A stretch of DNA of 64,000 nt from Bathynomus jamesi (lineage: Eukaryota; Arthropoda; Malacostraca; Isopoda; Cirolanidae), in the NCBI GenBank assembly GCA_023014485.1, contig JAJOZX010000944.1, forward strand, positions 152,001 through 216,000, in the 5' to 3' direction. How positions within the stretch are numbered: position 1 is the stretch's first letter; each line of letters begins with the position of its first letter. The position numbers were made by a program, and so were the translations under genes. Positions 10,740 through 22,837 of this stretch are shown piece by piece. The notes beneath the pieces are model-generated. The model searched no databases and was not told the DNA's origin. It saw only the letters and a list, made by a program, of their open reading frames with translations.

Positions 10740-11815
10740 GTAGTATATTTATATTCGTAGTATAGAAAACTGCCAGAAAGTGTTACAAGTTTCGAGCAAA
10801 GATGAAATACGTGAAATCATAAATATCACTTCTATGTACTGTACTATAGCATAGCCGGGTTTACTATGAGGCTGCTGCCTCAGGGTCCCCATAAATTATA
10901 ATTGTTTTATTATAAAATGTTTATTGATATGATTAAATGCAAACAATTAGGCAAAAATAATTTGCCTGGTTTAGCAAACCATGTCACTATTATGACATGA
11001 TTATCTAAAACAGTTCATGTTTGGAAAACATTGGTAATAACAATTTCTTTTTTCTTTTTGAGTTTTACATAAATGCTACTTTTAATTCTCTATTTTGCTT
11101 CTGAGAATTACTGTTCAGTCTATACTCTACAGTGTAGGAATATTTCTTACAATAGATAAGCAAATATATCATAAATAATGTCCAGCAAGTTCGAATTCAC
11201 TTATTTTCATACATTTAAACCATGAATTTTTGTAGAAACTATTCATTCTGGCATTTTATCCCACCAGAATAAATTTTCACAGATACAATCCGATATTTTA
11301 CTAAAATTTCGTCATTTATTTCAAACTAGGGAAAAAACCCTATTGGTGGGGTATTTTTGCTAGTTCCTGAGGAAGGCTGTAATTACCCTTCACACAATAC
11401 ATATTTACTGTACAGTCATGGTAGTAATGTCACTAATATGTGTTCGTTTTATAATCCAGAATATTGTTTAGGAAATATGTTTTATTCTTGACAAAGAAGA
11501 ATGCGACGTGAATGTAAAAGTTAAATTTTCAGAACATTCCCAAATTTTTATTTGACATAATAATCAAGCAATAAAATGTAATGAAAATTATTAAGAAAAT
11601 TTTAAGCGAGTTAGAAGAGTTTAACATTTACATTTAGCTCACGAATCACTTAAATTTTAAATGCAGCTTCACAGATTGTACTTGAAGCTCACGAAGCAGT
11701 TAAATTTCAAATACAACTTGTCACATTTTTATTCTTTTACCTATCATGACTTTCGATGCGTAGCTAAAAATTTTGATGGCTACATTCTTTTCTAAATTTA
11801 TTCACCAACTTCATT
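10740..11815. other. No gene seen
   Basis: AT-rich sequence with no recognisable coding or RNA feature. A weak partial match to the neighbouring foldback family (TGGCTACATTCTTTTCTA) occurs near 11780. Confidence 0.55.
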
Positions 11816-11821
11816 TTTAAA

Positions 11822-11912
11822 TAGAACTATAGTCATGAAAATCTTAAGCTTTACAAATCTTGACACAATGTGATGCTCAAGATTTTCATGGCTACGTTTT
11901 TTCTATAGTTTT
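11822..11912. repeat. Second copy of the 10.5-kb foldback family
   Basis: Inverted arms ACTATAGTCATGAAAATCTT and AAGATTTTCATGGCTACG...TTCTATAGT surround a short loop (ACAAATCTTGACACAATGTG). The arm sequence matches the 10507-10604 hairpin. A run of about 14 G follows at about 11946. Confidence 0.75.
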
Positions 11913-12253
11913 ATCGCAGTGCTGTGGCCTTCAGGCCCAGTAAGGGGGGGGGGGGGGGGCTGGTCACACATATATTTCGTTCATTACTCATATTACTCAT
12001 CACCCCCATCAACTATACGAAGTGGTGGCGCCCCTTTTTGTCAATTTGGCACCCCTTTTGGTCAATCTTGGCACCCCTTCCAAATGCTTTATTTTTTTTA
12101 ATAAATTTTTTAATTTCTAAGAGGAAAAAGTACATACTTTTTTAAATTATACAAGCAGAGCCTTCGGCTCCCTGCCCTACGGGCGGGGCTTGTGCTTCGC
12201 AGATAGCAGATCTAAAGAGATATGGAGATCCAGCTACAGTGGGCCATTAGTCA

Positions 12254-12720
12254 ATGAAGGTGAAAATAAAATTGTATGAAACCATAATAGTACCTACAAT
12301 ATTTTATGGAATGGAAACATGGACGAGAACAAGGACAAAGGATATTGAAGAAGTGGAACAAATGCAGAGAATAATTCTAAGGGAAATAACAGGAATGAAA
12401 TGTAGTACCCCATATTGGGGATTATTAGTTGAATTAGGAGTGTGGCCAGTCAAAGAAAAAATTGGATACAAGAAGATAATGCTAATGAACAATATATTAA
12501 ACTCAAATGAGGATAGGTTAATTAAAATGATAACCGAAGATCAGTTGAAAAATCCATACCCAGAATGTTGGGCAGAGGAAGTGGCAGAAATGTGTAAATT
12601 ATATAAAGTAACATTAGAGGACTTGAAAATCTACAGATCTACAGAAGCTAAGGCTAACAAAGACCCTAAGATCCACTCTAAGGTTAGCCCGAGAGAAAGA
12701 ATAGAGTAGGGGGTTAAAAG
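12254..12720 (+). pseudogene. LINE reverse-transcriptase C-terminal fragment
   Basis: A 151-codon open frame starting KVKIKLYETIIVPTIFYGME, with QMQRIILREITGMKCSTPYW, GLLVELGVWPVKEKIGYKK and a C-terminal tail. The pattern YGMETW...ILR.ITG..CSTPYWGLL.ELG is typical of the thumb and C-terminal region of non-LTR reverse transcriptases, perhaps the R4/Dong-like (restriction-type endonuclease) group. The upstream catalytic domain is absent, so the copy is 5' truncated. The GC-rich hairpin-like sequence just upstream (CCTTCGGCTCCCTGCCCTAC) is unexplained. Confidence 0.7.
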
Positions 12721-13059
12721 AAGAGAATAAGGAGTTACGTAAGTAGCAAAACCTATCATTCGTGGGTTAACATTCATTCAGAAAAAGAGAGAGAAAGACT
12801 CACCATCATCATCCGCCGGCCACTGCCGACAAATCGGAAAAATAGTCGAAGAGAAGAGGAAAGGGATGAAAGATGAAAAGAAGTAAAATAAGAACGCTTA
12901 CAAACCATGCAAACACAGTCTTAACTCAAACCCTGTCATACCATGCAAACTACAGACATGCAAGTAGAGAGAGGATAAGAAAAGAGAAAAAAAAGTATGA
13001 AGAGTATAACAAAAAGTGGGTTAGTTTACGCTACGAGCTATATCTAAGTTCGTGTTAGT

Positions 13060-14960
13060 CTAATTTTGTTTTAATATAATTTTGTTGCTGGCATATCACA
13101 CGCTGGCATGTCAGAAGCTGGCGTTACTCGTCAACAGACTCAAACCTTGACCATTATCCCCAGAGCTCCTGTTGCTAATCGTTTTATTTTAAACGACGTT
13201 AATATTTTGAAAATACCTATCTAAACGGTTTTTAAACATTTTAACAATGGTAGAGTTCACGACGGACCCGGGAAGATTATTCGATTTATCAATTACTTTA
13301 AACGTAAAAAAGGCTTTAGCGATATTAGTAATGAAACGTCTGCCACGTAATTTAAATCCGTTATTACGAGTATTGCTATTATCGAAAATGAATAATTTGT
13401 CAAAATTTACGTTATCGATTTTGTTAACGATTTTAAAAACTTCAATAAGCTCCCCCCTTAATCTCCTAGTTTCGAGTGAATGCAAGTCTAACTCTTTAAT
13501 TCTATCTTCGTAAGACTTGTTGCGTATTGACGGAATTAGTTTTGTGGCGCGTCGCTGAACCCTTTCTAACCTATCAATATCCTCACGCAAATACGACACC
13601 AAAACTGAACGGCATATTCTAAGTGAGGCCTGACTTGGGACTTGTAAAAGGGCAATATAATATTTTCGATTTAAATTCGAAATTACGTGTTTTGAAGCCT
13701 AACATCCTATTGGCTTTTGCGCAAGACTCCAGGCACCGGTTCCTAACTTTTAAATCCTTAGATACGCGTACGCCTAAATCTACTTCCTCGTCAACACTCG
13801 CTAACTCTCTATCATCCATCGTGTACGTGTAATTGTTGTTACGAGAACCTATATGCAAAATTTTACATTTGTCTACGTTAAATTACATCTGCCACTTGTC
13901 CGTCCACTCCACAATCCTATTTACATCGTCTTGGAGCCTATTTATATCGTCCACGTTAAGAACTTTACCGCCTATTTTAGTATCGTCCGCGAATTTTAAC
14001 ATGTTACTGGTCAAGCCTACATCTATGTCGTTACTGTTTTTTACGAATAGCAATGGGCCTAACACTGAACCCTGAGGGACACCGCTACCTACATCCAACC
14101 ACCCCGATTCCCTACCATTAACAACGACCCTCTGTTTCCTGGCACGAAGCCATTCCTCTAGCCAGTTAGCTACCTAACCCCGTATACCGTGCGCTTTAAC
14201 CTTCGCAATTAATCTTCTATGCGGAACTGTATCGAACGTTTTTTAAAGTCTAAATAAATAACGTCAGCCGCTCTATGCCTATCGTATTCGCGCACTATTT
14301 CGTTATAAAACTCTAACAAATTAGTTAAACAAGATTTATGGCGTCGAAACCCATGCTGACTACTATTAATCAAATCGCGACTTTCTAAGTGATCGACGAT
14401 ACGATCCCTAACTACGAATTCTAAAAGTTTACCGACAAGTGACGTTAAGCTGATAGTCTTATAATTGCTAGCTACTTTGCGGTCGCCTTTTTTAAAAATG
14501 GGCGTAACGTTAGCTAATTTGAAGTCTTCAGGAAATAATCCCCGCTTCCAATGACTTACTAAAAATTTTTGTTAAAGGACCTACGATAACGTCTTTCAAA
14601 TCTTTAAAATGTTTAGGATAAAGTGTGTCAGGGCCTGGAGCCTTGCTAACTTTTAGCTTATCGATATAATGCGCAGTCTCACCCTCGTAAACAGTTATTT
14701 CATTCAAAGTGGCCTCACTACTAAATGGAACGACATCGTCCACGTCGGGGACATTATTTACGTCTTCTACGGTAAAAACTGTCGCAAAAAAGTAGTTAAA
14801 AATACCCGCCATCGCCTGACCGTCGAAAGCCAAAGCGCAGCCGTTAGCGTCCTATATTATCTTTTATCTGCTTACGATTATTGGCGTAGTCAAAAAACTT
14901 TTTCGGATTATGTTTACTATCCGCAGCTACAAGTATCTCAAAATTACGGTTATAATTAAA
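13060..14960 (-). pseudogene. CR1-like LINE ORF2 relic
   Basis: The largest LINE relic here, read on the minus strand across frames. In order: linker NPKKFFDYANNRKQIKDNIG (about 14930), VSKAPGPDTLYPKHF (about 14640), IFKKGDRKVASNYKTISLTS (about 14490), SQHGFRRHKSCLTNLL (about 14350), YLDFKKTFDTVPHRRL, SGVPQGSVLGPLLF (about 14085), the catalytic FADDTKIGG (about 13985), then LERVQRRATKLIPSIRNKSY and LETRRLRGELIEVFKIVNK, ending near 13189. Frameshifts and stops are present, the endonuclease domain is missing, and the catalytic box is F-A-D-D. It is related to the 3.0-kb fragment. Confidence 0.9.
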
Positions 14961-14970
14961 TTGTTTTAAA

Positions 14971-15130
14971 ATAATATATAATATATATATATATATGAAA
15001 ATTATTTCACGAAAGTAACACATGAATAATATTTATGATGAAAAGAACCACGAAGGAAAAGGAAACACAGAGTGGTGCTCAAGCGCTTTCGTCTAATGAC
15101 ATCCTCGCTCATCCTGAGTGTTCCTGAGAA
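14971..15130. repeat. Left half of an interrupted palindrome
   Basis: A (TA)n tract (about 14973-14996) and then an arm (GATGAAAAGAACCACGAAGG through GCGCTTTCGTCTAATGACAT, about 15039-15101) that recurs inverted at about 18956-19018, again followed by (TA)n. The 15131-18945 hAT lies in the loop region of this hairpin. Confidence 0.88.
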
Positions 15131-18100
15131 CAGTGGCGGTCCTAGCTTACATGACGCCCTGGGCGAACCTCACCTTCAGCGCCCCCCCCCCTGTTCGCCA
15201 ACACACACACATTCGAATCCCCCCAAAATAAAGGACAGACATAACTCTTTCACAAAATAACTTTTTATTGGACTAATTGTTGGAACTTCAGAACCAAAAC
15301 AAAGACTCAAATTTCTGAATTTTACAAATCCTTCATCACGTAAATAGAATAACTCACTTAAGAGAATGTAATTATGATACTATGAACAGGAAAAATACAA
15401 ATTAAATTGCACAACTGCCATAAATAAACTAGAGAATCAAATTTCTAAATTGTACAAATGCTCTATCACATAAATAGAATAAGACACTTAAGAGAGGGTA
15501 ATTATTATGCTACACTTTGAACAAGAAACAAAATAAATTGCACCACAGCACAACTGCCATCTAAAGCCTGACTCTTCTTACCTTCCTTGATGCAAAGTCA
15601 TGAATTAAATCATCATATGAAATCTGCTCAGCAATTGTATGATTTATACTGATGATGGCCAGACCGGTAAGGCGTTCCTGTGACATAGTTGACCTCAGGT
15701 AGGATTTGATGAGCTTCAGCTTTGAAAAGCTCCTCTCTGCTTCAGCAACAGTGACTGGAAGAGTAAGACCAATTCTGAGAGCAGTCCACAAATTTGGATA
15801 TATTTCAGAGAGCTCCCTTTCATGGATAAATGTCAGCAGTTCAAGCAAGGATATGGTCTTTGATGGCAAGTCAGGCAAGTTCTTCAGCTCCTGTGCAAGC
15901 TCTCTGCCATCCAAGTCAGATTGTCCCTTAAAGTGTAGTGTAGTACTAAGGTTCACACATTGTTCTGTCAGCTCCTCAAATGTGAGATTTTGGAAATGTG
16001 TCAGCACTCCAAACTTCTCTCCCACAATTTCCAACGTGGAAAATCTTTCCTGAATGGCTGATGTTGCAGCATCAACCACTGCATTGAAAAATGTCACCTC
16101 CAGCTTCTTCAAAGCATCAATCAAGGGCTCATCAGATGCTTCATAGGAGAAGTGCCGCTTTGTGGACCTCAGCCGTTTTTGTTTTAACACAGCCTCCACA
16201 TTCATTTGTTCACAGATATCTGTGGCTGCCATTTGTGCAGCCACAAAACCTGTTGCCCTGTAATTGCGGAGACCTCTCTCTGTTTTTTTTAGGAGATTTA
16301 CTGCAACATCAACGTGCATGCTAGGAGACTGCATCTGCTTGCTCACATGCTGAATTTGGCACAACAGGTCATGCCACACCACTGAACAAATGGCGAAGCG
16401 GTATGACCCAACCTCCTCTGACAGAGATTGAGCCTCGACCTTTATTACAGAGTCTTTGGTGTGGTCCCTCACCTCGATCAGTGCATCTCTCACTGCAGCT
16501 GCCTGATATCTCAGGGGCTCCACACTCTTGATCTTGCTTTCCCACCTTGTATCAGACCACATCTTCAATGTGATGTTCACATGTTTTTTCAAAATGGCCC
16601 ATCGTTGTGTGGAGGCTGAAAACAAGTTGTAAAGCTTCTGCAAGATGCCAAAGTAACTTGTGGCATCAATAGATCCCTTAGCAGCATCGGCCACAAGCAA
16701 ATTCAGAGAATGAGCCCCACATGGAACAAACAGAGCTCTGGGATTAATTTCTAGGAGCCTGGATTGAACACCCTTGTTTTTTCCCCTCATGTTGGCCCCG
16801 TTGTCGTATGATTGTCCTCTACAGTCCATGAAAGGAACTTTTAGCTCCTCCAGTCTCTTCAGAATCAGAGATGCCAAATGTTGACCAGTGGACTCCTCTG
16901 CCTCCAAAAACCCCATGAAATGTTCCTTTATATGGGGCTTCCCCTCCAGTGACACAACCCGAATCACAACTGACAACTGTTCAGTGTGGCTGATATCTGG
17001 AGTGCAATCTAGAATTATTGAAAAAAACTTTGATTGTTTGATGTCGCTCACCATTGCTGAAATGGTCTTGCTGCTCGACAAATCAATGAGTTCGTTTTGT
17101 ATGTGGTGGCCGAGGTAGCTGGTGTGACTGGAGGTCCCTTTTTGGACACGGTTAATGTGCTCTTACATTATAGGATCAAATTGTGCCATCAGTTCAACTT
17201 CTTTCAGAAAATTGCCATTTGATGGTGAGAACAATTTTTCTGTATGTCCCCTTAGTGCCAAATTCCTAACTGCCAGAGAATGCACAATAGCAGTGAGACG
17301 TGTCAGCACCGCTCTCCATCTCAACTTCTCAGCCTCCAGAAGTGCCATCTCCTGCTTGTCAATGGTCTCCCCCTTTCTCATCCTCACTGCCAGTTCTTTC
17401 CAGATTTTCATAGAATTTAGGTGTTCTGAACTGTTGTCATGTGATGTGAGCAATGAGCTTGCATGCTTCCAGTCCGAGAGTCCCAAACTTGTTAAATTTA
17501 TTTTCCTCTTGGAAAATAATGTACAACAGAAACAGAAAAGGCTGTTGTTTTTTAAGGAATAGACCAACCAACTTCTGGTTATTTTTCCCCACTAACCAAT
17601 GACTTCCTGAAGTATTGATGGTGGAAACTTCTTCCGTCACTGTCGTTTCTAGGGAATACAAAGTCAGATGGTACTTGACTTGGTCCCCTGGAAACCAGTT
17701 GTGTCCGAATTCTCTCAGTCAGAACTGAAGGCCAGTTAGCAGGGTCGGTGGACAGAGACTCATCCTCAGGAGGCGATTCTGCTCCAGGCCTTTCTAATAG
17801 AAAGAACAAGAGCATTACTCATTAGTATACACACCTAAGTTAGATAACACATTATTCACAGCACTTTGTTATGGTGGTGGTGTTATGGAATTATGGTGGT
17901 GAAACACCACACATACCCAGTAACCCAGACCCAGTGATAATAACATTATAATTTATAACTGTTTGCAAAATGCTTTGCAGGGATGCACACACATACACAT
18001 ACACACACACGCACACACTCACAGACATATGTGCACACAAACTCACCTGAAGAGTCCTGCCGGGGAGAAGTAGAAGCAAATGGTCTTCATCCTCAGGATC

Positions 18101-18945
18101 AGACTGCATTTGTGGAGACATATGTGAGGCTGAGGAGGTAGATGGCTCCTCAGCCTCAATAATGGCAGAAGTAGACGGCTTCTCATCCTGGCTAGTGGCA
18201 GAGGGTGTTCCAAAATATTTCAAAAGTGCCCCTGCAAATAGTAAAATAGAACATAACAGACCAATGCATGAATAGGCTAGTACAATTAATTTAACATGTT
18301 ATTAAGCACAATTTATTAAACTTTTAGAATAGGAAACAAATGAATAATACAACCTCCTTGGTTAATGGCTAATTATATACATAATAGTACACTTCAAATG
18401 ACTCAGAAAGCTATATCACAAAATAGCAGTGCAATATAGCAGTGAAGAGTAGATGACATAGCTCTATACCTTTATCTTTTGCTCGTTTCTCCTCTTCTTC
18501 TTTCCTCTTTTTTCTAAACTGAGCACCTGATAGCTTTGACCTCTTCTTATCCATTTGCGGTTATTTGACAGACCTTAGTGGCTTAGTGTGAAGATTCGTT
18601 CTGTAATAAATAATATACATTTCACTATTTAACCAAACCCAGAAAAATAACATTACATATGTTAAAGTATGGGCCTTTATTCCCAATAATATTAATCTGG
18701 AAGCATTTTGCATTGTTTAGGTCTTTTATGGGAAGGTTTATGGAAAATGCAATAGATGGTTTTTTATTAATAAAAATATATTTATTGATCTTTTATTATT
18801 TATTTTATTTTATTTTTTTTTTTATTTATTTCTTTATTTATTTATTCTTATTTTTATTTTTTTTTTTTTGCAGGCGCTCATGCCGCCCCTCCACAAATGC
18901 CGCCCTGTGCGGCTGCCCATATTGCCCATATGAGGAACCGCCACT
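15131..18945. mobile_element. Complete hAT transposon (ZMYM1-like type)
   Basis: 3815 bp with termini CAGTGGCGGTCCTAGC (left) and CAGTGGCGGTTCCTCA (right end, inverted), and a perfect 8-bp target duplication CCTGAGAA at 15123-15130 and 18946-18953. Eight-base duplications and CA..TG ends are hAT hallmarks. The sequence immediately inside the ends is G/C-rich (GGGCG and GCCGCCC motifs). The transposase gene runs on the minus strand. A deletion derivative with the same ends is present at 31756-32238. The element interrupts a palindromic repeat. Confidence 0.95.
15561..18554 (-). pseudogene. hAT transposase gene, ZMYM1-like, three exons, recently broken
   Basis: DNA transposase of the hAT superfamily. 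Exon 1 is 18554-18470 (MDKKRSKLSGAQFRKK...) with donor AAAG|GTATAG. Exon 2 is 18231-18047, with acceptor TTTGCAG and donor CAG|GTGAGT. Exon 3 is 17793-15561, after acceptor TATTAG. Exon 3 carries a TTF-type zinc finger (CFCC, ~17525), the RNase-H-like core (SIILDCTPDISHTEQ; CRGQSYDNGANM; PCGAHSLNLLVADAA) and the C-terminal dimerisation region (YPNLWTALRIGLTLPVTVAE, AERSFSKLKLIKSYLRS). Lesions are few: an apparent single-base deletion near 18080 after DPEDED, another at about 17579 (GEK then stop), and one nonsense codon at 17165-17163 (FDPIM-stop-EHI, probably a former Gln). From 17162 to 15561 the frame is intact. It is either a very young relic or, if the lesions are assembly errors, an active gene. 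Confidence 0.9.
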
Positions 18946-19040
18946 GCCTGAGAATGTCATTAGACGAAAGCGCTTGAGCACCACTCTGTTTCCTTTTCCT
19001 TCGTGGTTCTTTTCATCATCATATATATATATATATATAT
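18946..19040. repeat. Right half of the interrupted palindrome plus (TA)n
   Basis: The inverse of the arm at about 15039-15101 (ATGTCATTAGACGAAAGCGC through CGTGGTTCTTTTCATCATC), followed by (TA)n at about 19021-19040. Together with the left half it forms a hairpin of about 63-base arms into which the hAT inserted. Confidence 0.88.
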
Positions 19041-19301
19041 ACTGGACAGTAGGTTGAATAGGGTTTGTGTTATATTATATTATAACTATGGTGTTTGTGT
19101 TATATTATATTAAATATTATAACTAAATTTATTTAAATTTTATTTTGTATTATAGTATACAAAAAAATTAAATATGTATTCTCAAAATAAACGTTATCAT
19201 TTACTGTCCACCTACTTTTGGTTCACCCGTATATGTATGTATATGTTGTGACGTGTGTTTCATAATATGTGTTCCAGTGTAAACGGTGCATACTAACTGC
19301 A

Positions 19302-19420
19302 TGTTAGATAACAATGTTAGCTAACATGCATGTTAGATAACAATGTTAGCTAACATGCATGTTAGATAACAATGTTAGCTAACATGCATGTTAGATAACA
19401 ATGTTAGCTAACATGCTAAG
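19302..19420. repeat. 29-bp minisatellite, about four units
   Basis: Four near-identical units of GCATGTTAGATAACAATG + TTAGCTAACAT. Each unit is itself partly palindromic (TGTTAGCTAACA). Confidence 0.93.
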
Positions 19421-19629
19421 CCAACATGTAGATAACAAGTTAGCGTCAATGTAAATGCGGTTTAAAAATAAAGACCTACTTTGGAGTCAGGTAAGTTTTA
19501 AATTTCTTCTTTATTCCATTTTTAATACAGTTAAAACTATTTTTATCTGGTGTCGGTTTTTCCTTTTCGTAAACGAAGAATATGTATCGCTTTCTGTTGT
19601 GAATTAAAACTATCTTAGAAAAGTTGTCC

Positions 19630-19840
19630 GGTTTGTCGTAGCCAATGTCGTAACACCACTTCCCGTTGATCAGCGGAGTTAAGCGACATTGGGTCGAATA
19701 GTAGTTGGATGGGAGATCGTCTTCTGCGTCCAGACTATGTAGCGACGGGTGGTTCGGATCCCACGTAAAGCTGTAGGCTCCCTCCGTTATATGACTGTAG
19801 AGTTGCGAAAGAGATTAAGCAACCCCATCAATACATTTTT
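19630..19840 (+). repeat. 5S rRNA-derived SINE, most complete copy
   Basis: Begins GCCAATGTCGTAACACCACT, then GATCAGCGGAGTTAAGCGAC, ATTGGGTCGAATAGTAGTTG and GATGGGAGATCG, which follows 5S rRNA almost from its 5' end through box A, the intermediate element and box C. Next comes a family-specific body (TATGTAGCGACGGGTGGTTC, GGATCCCACGTAAAGCTGTA, GGCTCCCTCCGT) and a tail AAGCAACCCCATCAAT. It is not a functional 5S gene: the 3' stem is replaced by the SINE body and no T-run terminator follows. 5S-headed SINEs are known as the SINE3 type. Confidence 0.87.
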
Positions 19841-19998
19841 GTCTGTGCAAGCGCACTGGTGTTGGTCATATCAATTCAAATGTTTTAGTTTACGCATATG
19901 ATTGCTCCTTAGAAATTAATTTAAAACAATTTAATTATAACCTATATTAGTATTATTAATTATCTAATATTACAAAGCGTTGTAAGTTTTATCTAAAA

Positions 19999-20182
19999 GA
20001 AGATCAGGGCCCCCAGCCTTCTCTAGTTAACCTTACACGAAAATATCACGGCCTAACCTAACCACTCGTTAGGTCAACTGTACGCCCTTGACGATTGGTT
20101 AGGTTAGGTCGTGATATTTTCGTTAGTTAGCCTTATAAAGCTAACTAGAGAAGGCTGGGGACCCTGATCTTCAGGTGATCCG
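19999..20182. repeat. Palindromic MITE with TTAGG-like core (copy 1)
   Basis: Inverted arms AGATCAGGGCCCCCAGCCTT / AAGGCTGGGGACCCTGATCT enclose inner inverted segments CGAAAATATCACG..CCTAACCTAACCA and their inverse, plus GTACGCCCTTGACGATTGG. Related copies lie at 21768, 23205, 27552 and 27930. Confidence 0.9.
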
Positions 20183-20364
20183 AAAACTTGATAGAGCCGA
20201 ACAGATTAAGTCTGAAATGACAGACATATTTAAATTTAGTTCCTTAGGAGTCTAAGTTTGTTTGAATATACGTTATAGCATGTGAGGAATTTTTAAATTA
20301 ATTAGTTTCCATCGAACTATGTCTGATAAACTATTGTTAAATTTAGTTTTGTAACACTACTAAA

Positions 20365-21588
20365 CAGTGTTGGGCACTAAAGCGTTAATCCGATAACAGT
20401 TAATTAACGAAATTAATTTTTTTAACGGACTATTAACGGAAGTTAATTTCCATTTATCGTTATCGGACTAGTTAACTTCCGATAACTCGATGTTTAGTCT
20501 GTTAAAGTCCGTTAACACGTTAACTGCGAGGAGTCATTCACGGAAGATCACCGCTCCGCGAATGAATTCAAACCGCCATAACTTCAGTCTGCTTCCAGAT
20601 CTCGCAAGGGGAGGTTGTGCGCTTTTTATTGAAGGTAAGAAGGTTCTTTTAACGTTAGTAAAAGTCCTATAATATTATATATATATATTAATACGTATGG
20701 AGATACGTATGGTAAAATGTACGGTTGAGAAAAATTAATTTATAGTAATGACTAATGAATAAGTATTTTTACACTGCGTTAGTAAATCTCTAAAAAAGTA
20801 TATATAGTATGTAAAATTTGAATAATAGTTTTTATTCACTGATTGTAATATTGTCGTCGAATTAAATAACAATTGCGTATATTACATAGACAAAATATTT
20901 TATAGACAAAATAATTCATGGACAAAGTTTTTATTTTATAGACTAAATAATTCATAGATAAAATATTTTATAGATAAAATAATTACATAGAGAAAAATTA
21001 CTTCTATTGAAAATTCACAGAAAAAGGTTAAGTAAAATAAAATATTTTATATAACGTAATATTATATATTATATATTATAATATTATTATAATTAATATT
21101 ATTTTGAATTAATTTTGCTATTTTGTTTGAATTAATATTTTATTAGTTTAGTTACATATTTTATACGATGATATTTTACTTTTTTTAGGTTCTTCTGTAT
21201 TATCGTCAACTAGACAGCGTTCAGTTCTCTCTTACCAAGCATTCTCTACAACTTTAAACTTCAACCATGGAGCACCAAGAAAGAAGTTCTCGACATTGAG
21301 ATCGCCTCTGTCTCAGGCAATTCTGAGTCTCAGTCTGACCAGAAGCCTTTCCAAAACAAAAATGTTGCAAAACTTGATAAAAATACAGTTAAATACCTAT
21401 TTATTGTTGGATTTTGCATAAATAAACATTTTCTATGGGTTTTAAAGCTTTTTTCCTTGATTTTTTTAAATGTTAGTAAAGAAATAGTTATCGTTAACGG
21501 ATTATCGTTAACTTCCGTTAACTTTGTAGTAAAATTATCGGATTATCGTTATCGAAGTTAACTTTTTGGTTAACGGTGCCCACCACTG
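20365..21588. mobile_element. Non-autonomous hAT element
   Basis: Termini CAGTGTTGGGCACTAAAG and (inverted) CAGTGGTGGGCACCGTTA. The flanking duplication is CTACTAAA (20357-20364) versus CTATTAAA (21589-21596), 7 of 8 identical. Both subterminal regions are rich in GTTAAC, CCGATAAC and TTAACGGA motifs in both orientations, as hAT subterminal transposase-binding repeats often are. No transposase remains inside. Confidence 0.85.
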
Positions 21589-21767
21589 CTATTAAAGGTT
21601 TTCGTCGTGAAACACTTCTTGTTCCTTCATTTGGGATCAATTTTTCATTCATCTTGTATCCCTATGGATCATAGTACAATATCACATTATGTTAAACATC
21701 TTAATTCTCTTAACATGTTCACAAGTAAATCGGAATACACAAAAAAAAGGTGGATCAATGAAAGAAA

Positions 21768-21891
21768 GCCACCCCAGCCTTCTTTAGTTAGCTTTATAAG
21801 GCTAACTAACGAAAATATCACGACCTGACCTAACCAATCGTTAGGTCAGCCATAACGAAGGCTGGGGGCCCTGATCTTCAGGTGATCCGAC
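21768..21891. repeat. Palindromic MITE, deleted copy (copy 2)
   Basis: CCCCAGCCTTCTTTAGTTAG, CGAAAATATCACGACCTGAC, then the right arm GAAGGCTGGGGGCCCTGATC and TTCAGGTGATCCG. The right half is shortened relative to the 27552 copy. This copy plus the following sequence (21806-22068) is the source of the inverted segment at 23020-23280. Confidence 0.85.
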
Positions 21892-22837
21892 CATTGTATA
21901 GTATAGTATTTGTATATTTACCATTAATTAAGAGATTACGTGAATCGCATTCGTGTAGTTACGAAATGTCTGCAAATTTCAAAGACATTTGTAATGATAC
22001 TTCATTATAAATTTGCTTTCACCTGTGACTTAAATATTTCCATCATAAGAGAAAAATTCTCATTCCTGATGAAAATAGAAATTTCTCACTCCTACGAAGG
22101 GATTTTAAAGAATTTCAGTCGTAATGATGCAAGTTCCAGTTTGTGTCGGCTTTACTTCATCAAAAATAGTGCATTTTTGAGCCATATTTCATGAATGGTA
22201 GAAAAAATATTACTGAAGTTCATCAATAAGGAAATTGGACTGTATTTCGTACAGCAAAAAATACTCTATTATACAAGCGCTTGAGGGTTTGCTTTCATAC
22301 ATTTAGGAAAGAATATTGGTGCGCTTATAGAAAACTACTTAATTGTGAACTTCAACATGAAACTAAAGAGAAAGCTCGCGTACGCTTTCCTAAAACTTGA
22401 CTGAGAAGTGTTGTCATAATTGCATCTTATTCGTAGAGACGCGCTTTCAATGATGTACAGTATATAATTTAGTTCTTATTTCAACTAAGAATGGTATCGC
22501 TATCTGTATAAAGAAGTCCTGTATGTATGTATATACAGTATATATTCACTTTTCTTTAAATTTCCCTCCTTTTTTAGAATCTCTTTGCTTTGCTTTAAAT
22601 TTTTCACTTTTCTTTAAATTTTCTTCCACCTTTTAACCTTTCTCCTTGGTATCCTTTGTATATATATATATATATAATATACAGGGTGTTTCAGGAGGAA
22701 AGGTCAATACTTCGGGAGGTGATAGTATCGGTCATTGTGAGAAAAAAAGTTCATATGAAGATGTGTCTAATTCTGAATGGTTACGGAGATAGAGCTGTTT
22801 GAATCTGATAGCGCGTGCAACTCTTCCTCCCCCAGCG

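Noticed and set aside
15706..17562. Plus-strand open frames over the 15-kb hAT (for example 15706-16053, 17155-17562)
   Set aside because: They are antisense shadows of the well-supported minus-strand transposase.
19302..19420. CRISPR-like repeat array
   Set aside because: The units are directly tandem with no unique spacers and the DNA is eukaryotic; it is a 29-bp minisatellite.
19630..19760. Functional 5S rRNA gene
   Set aside because: The 5S-like part is incomplete at its 3' side, many stem positions are changed, and it continues into a body shared by three other copies. It is a SINE head.
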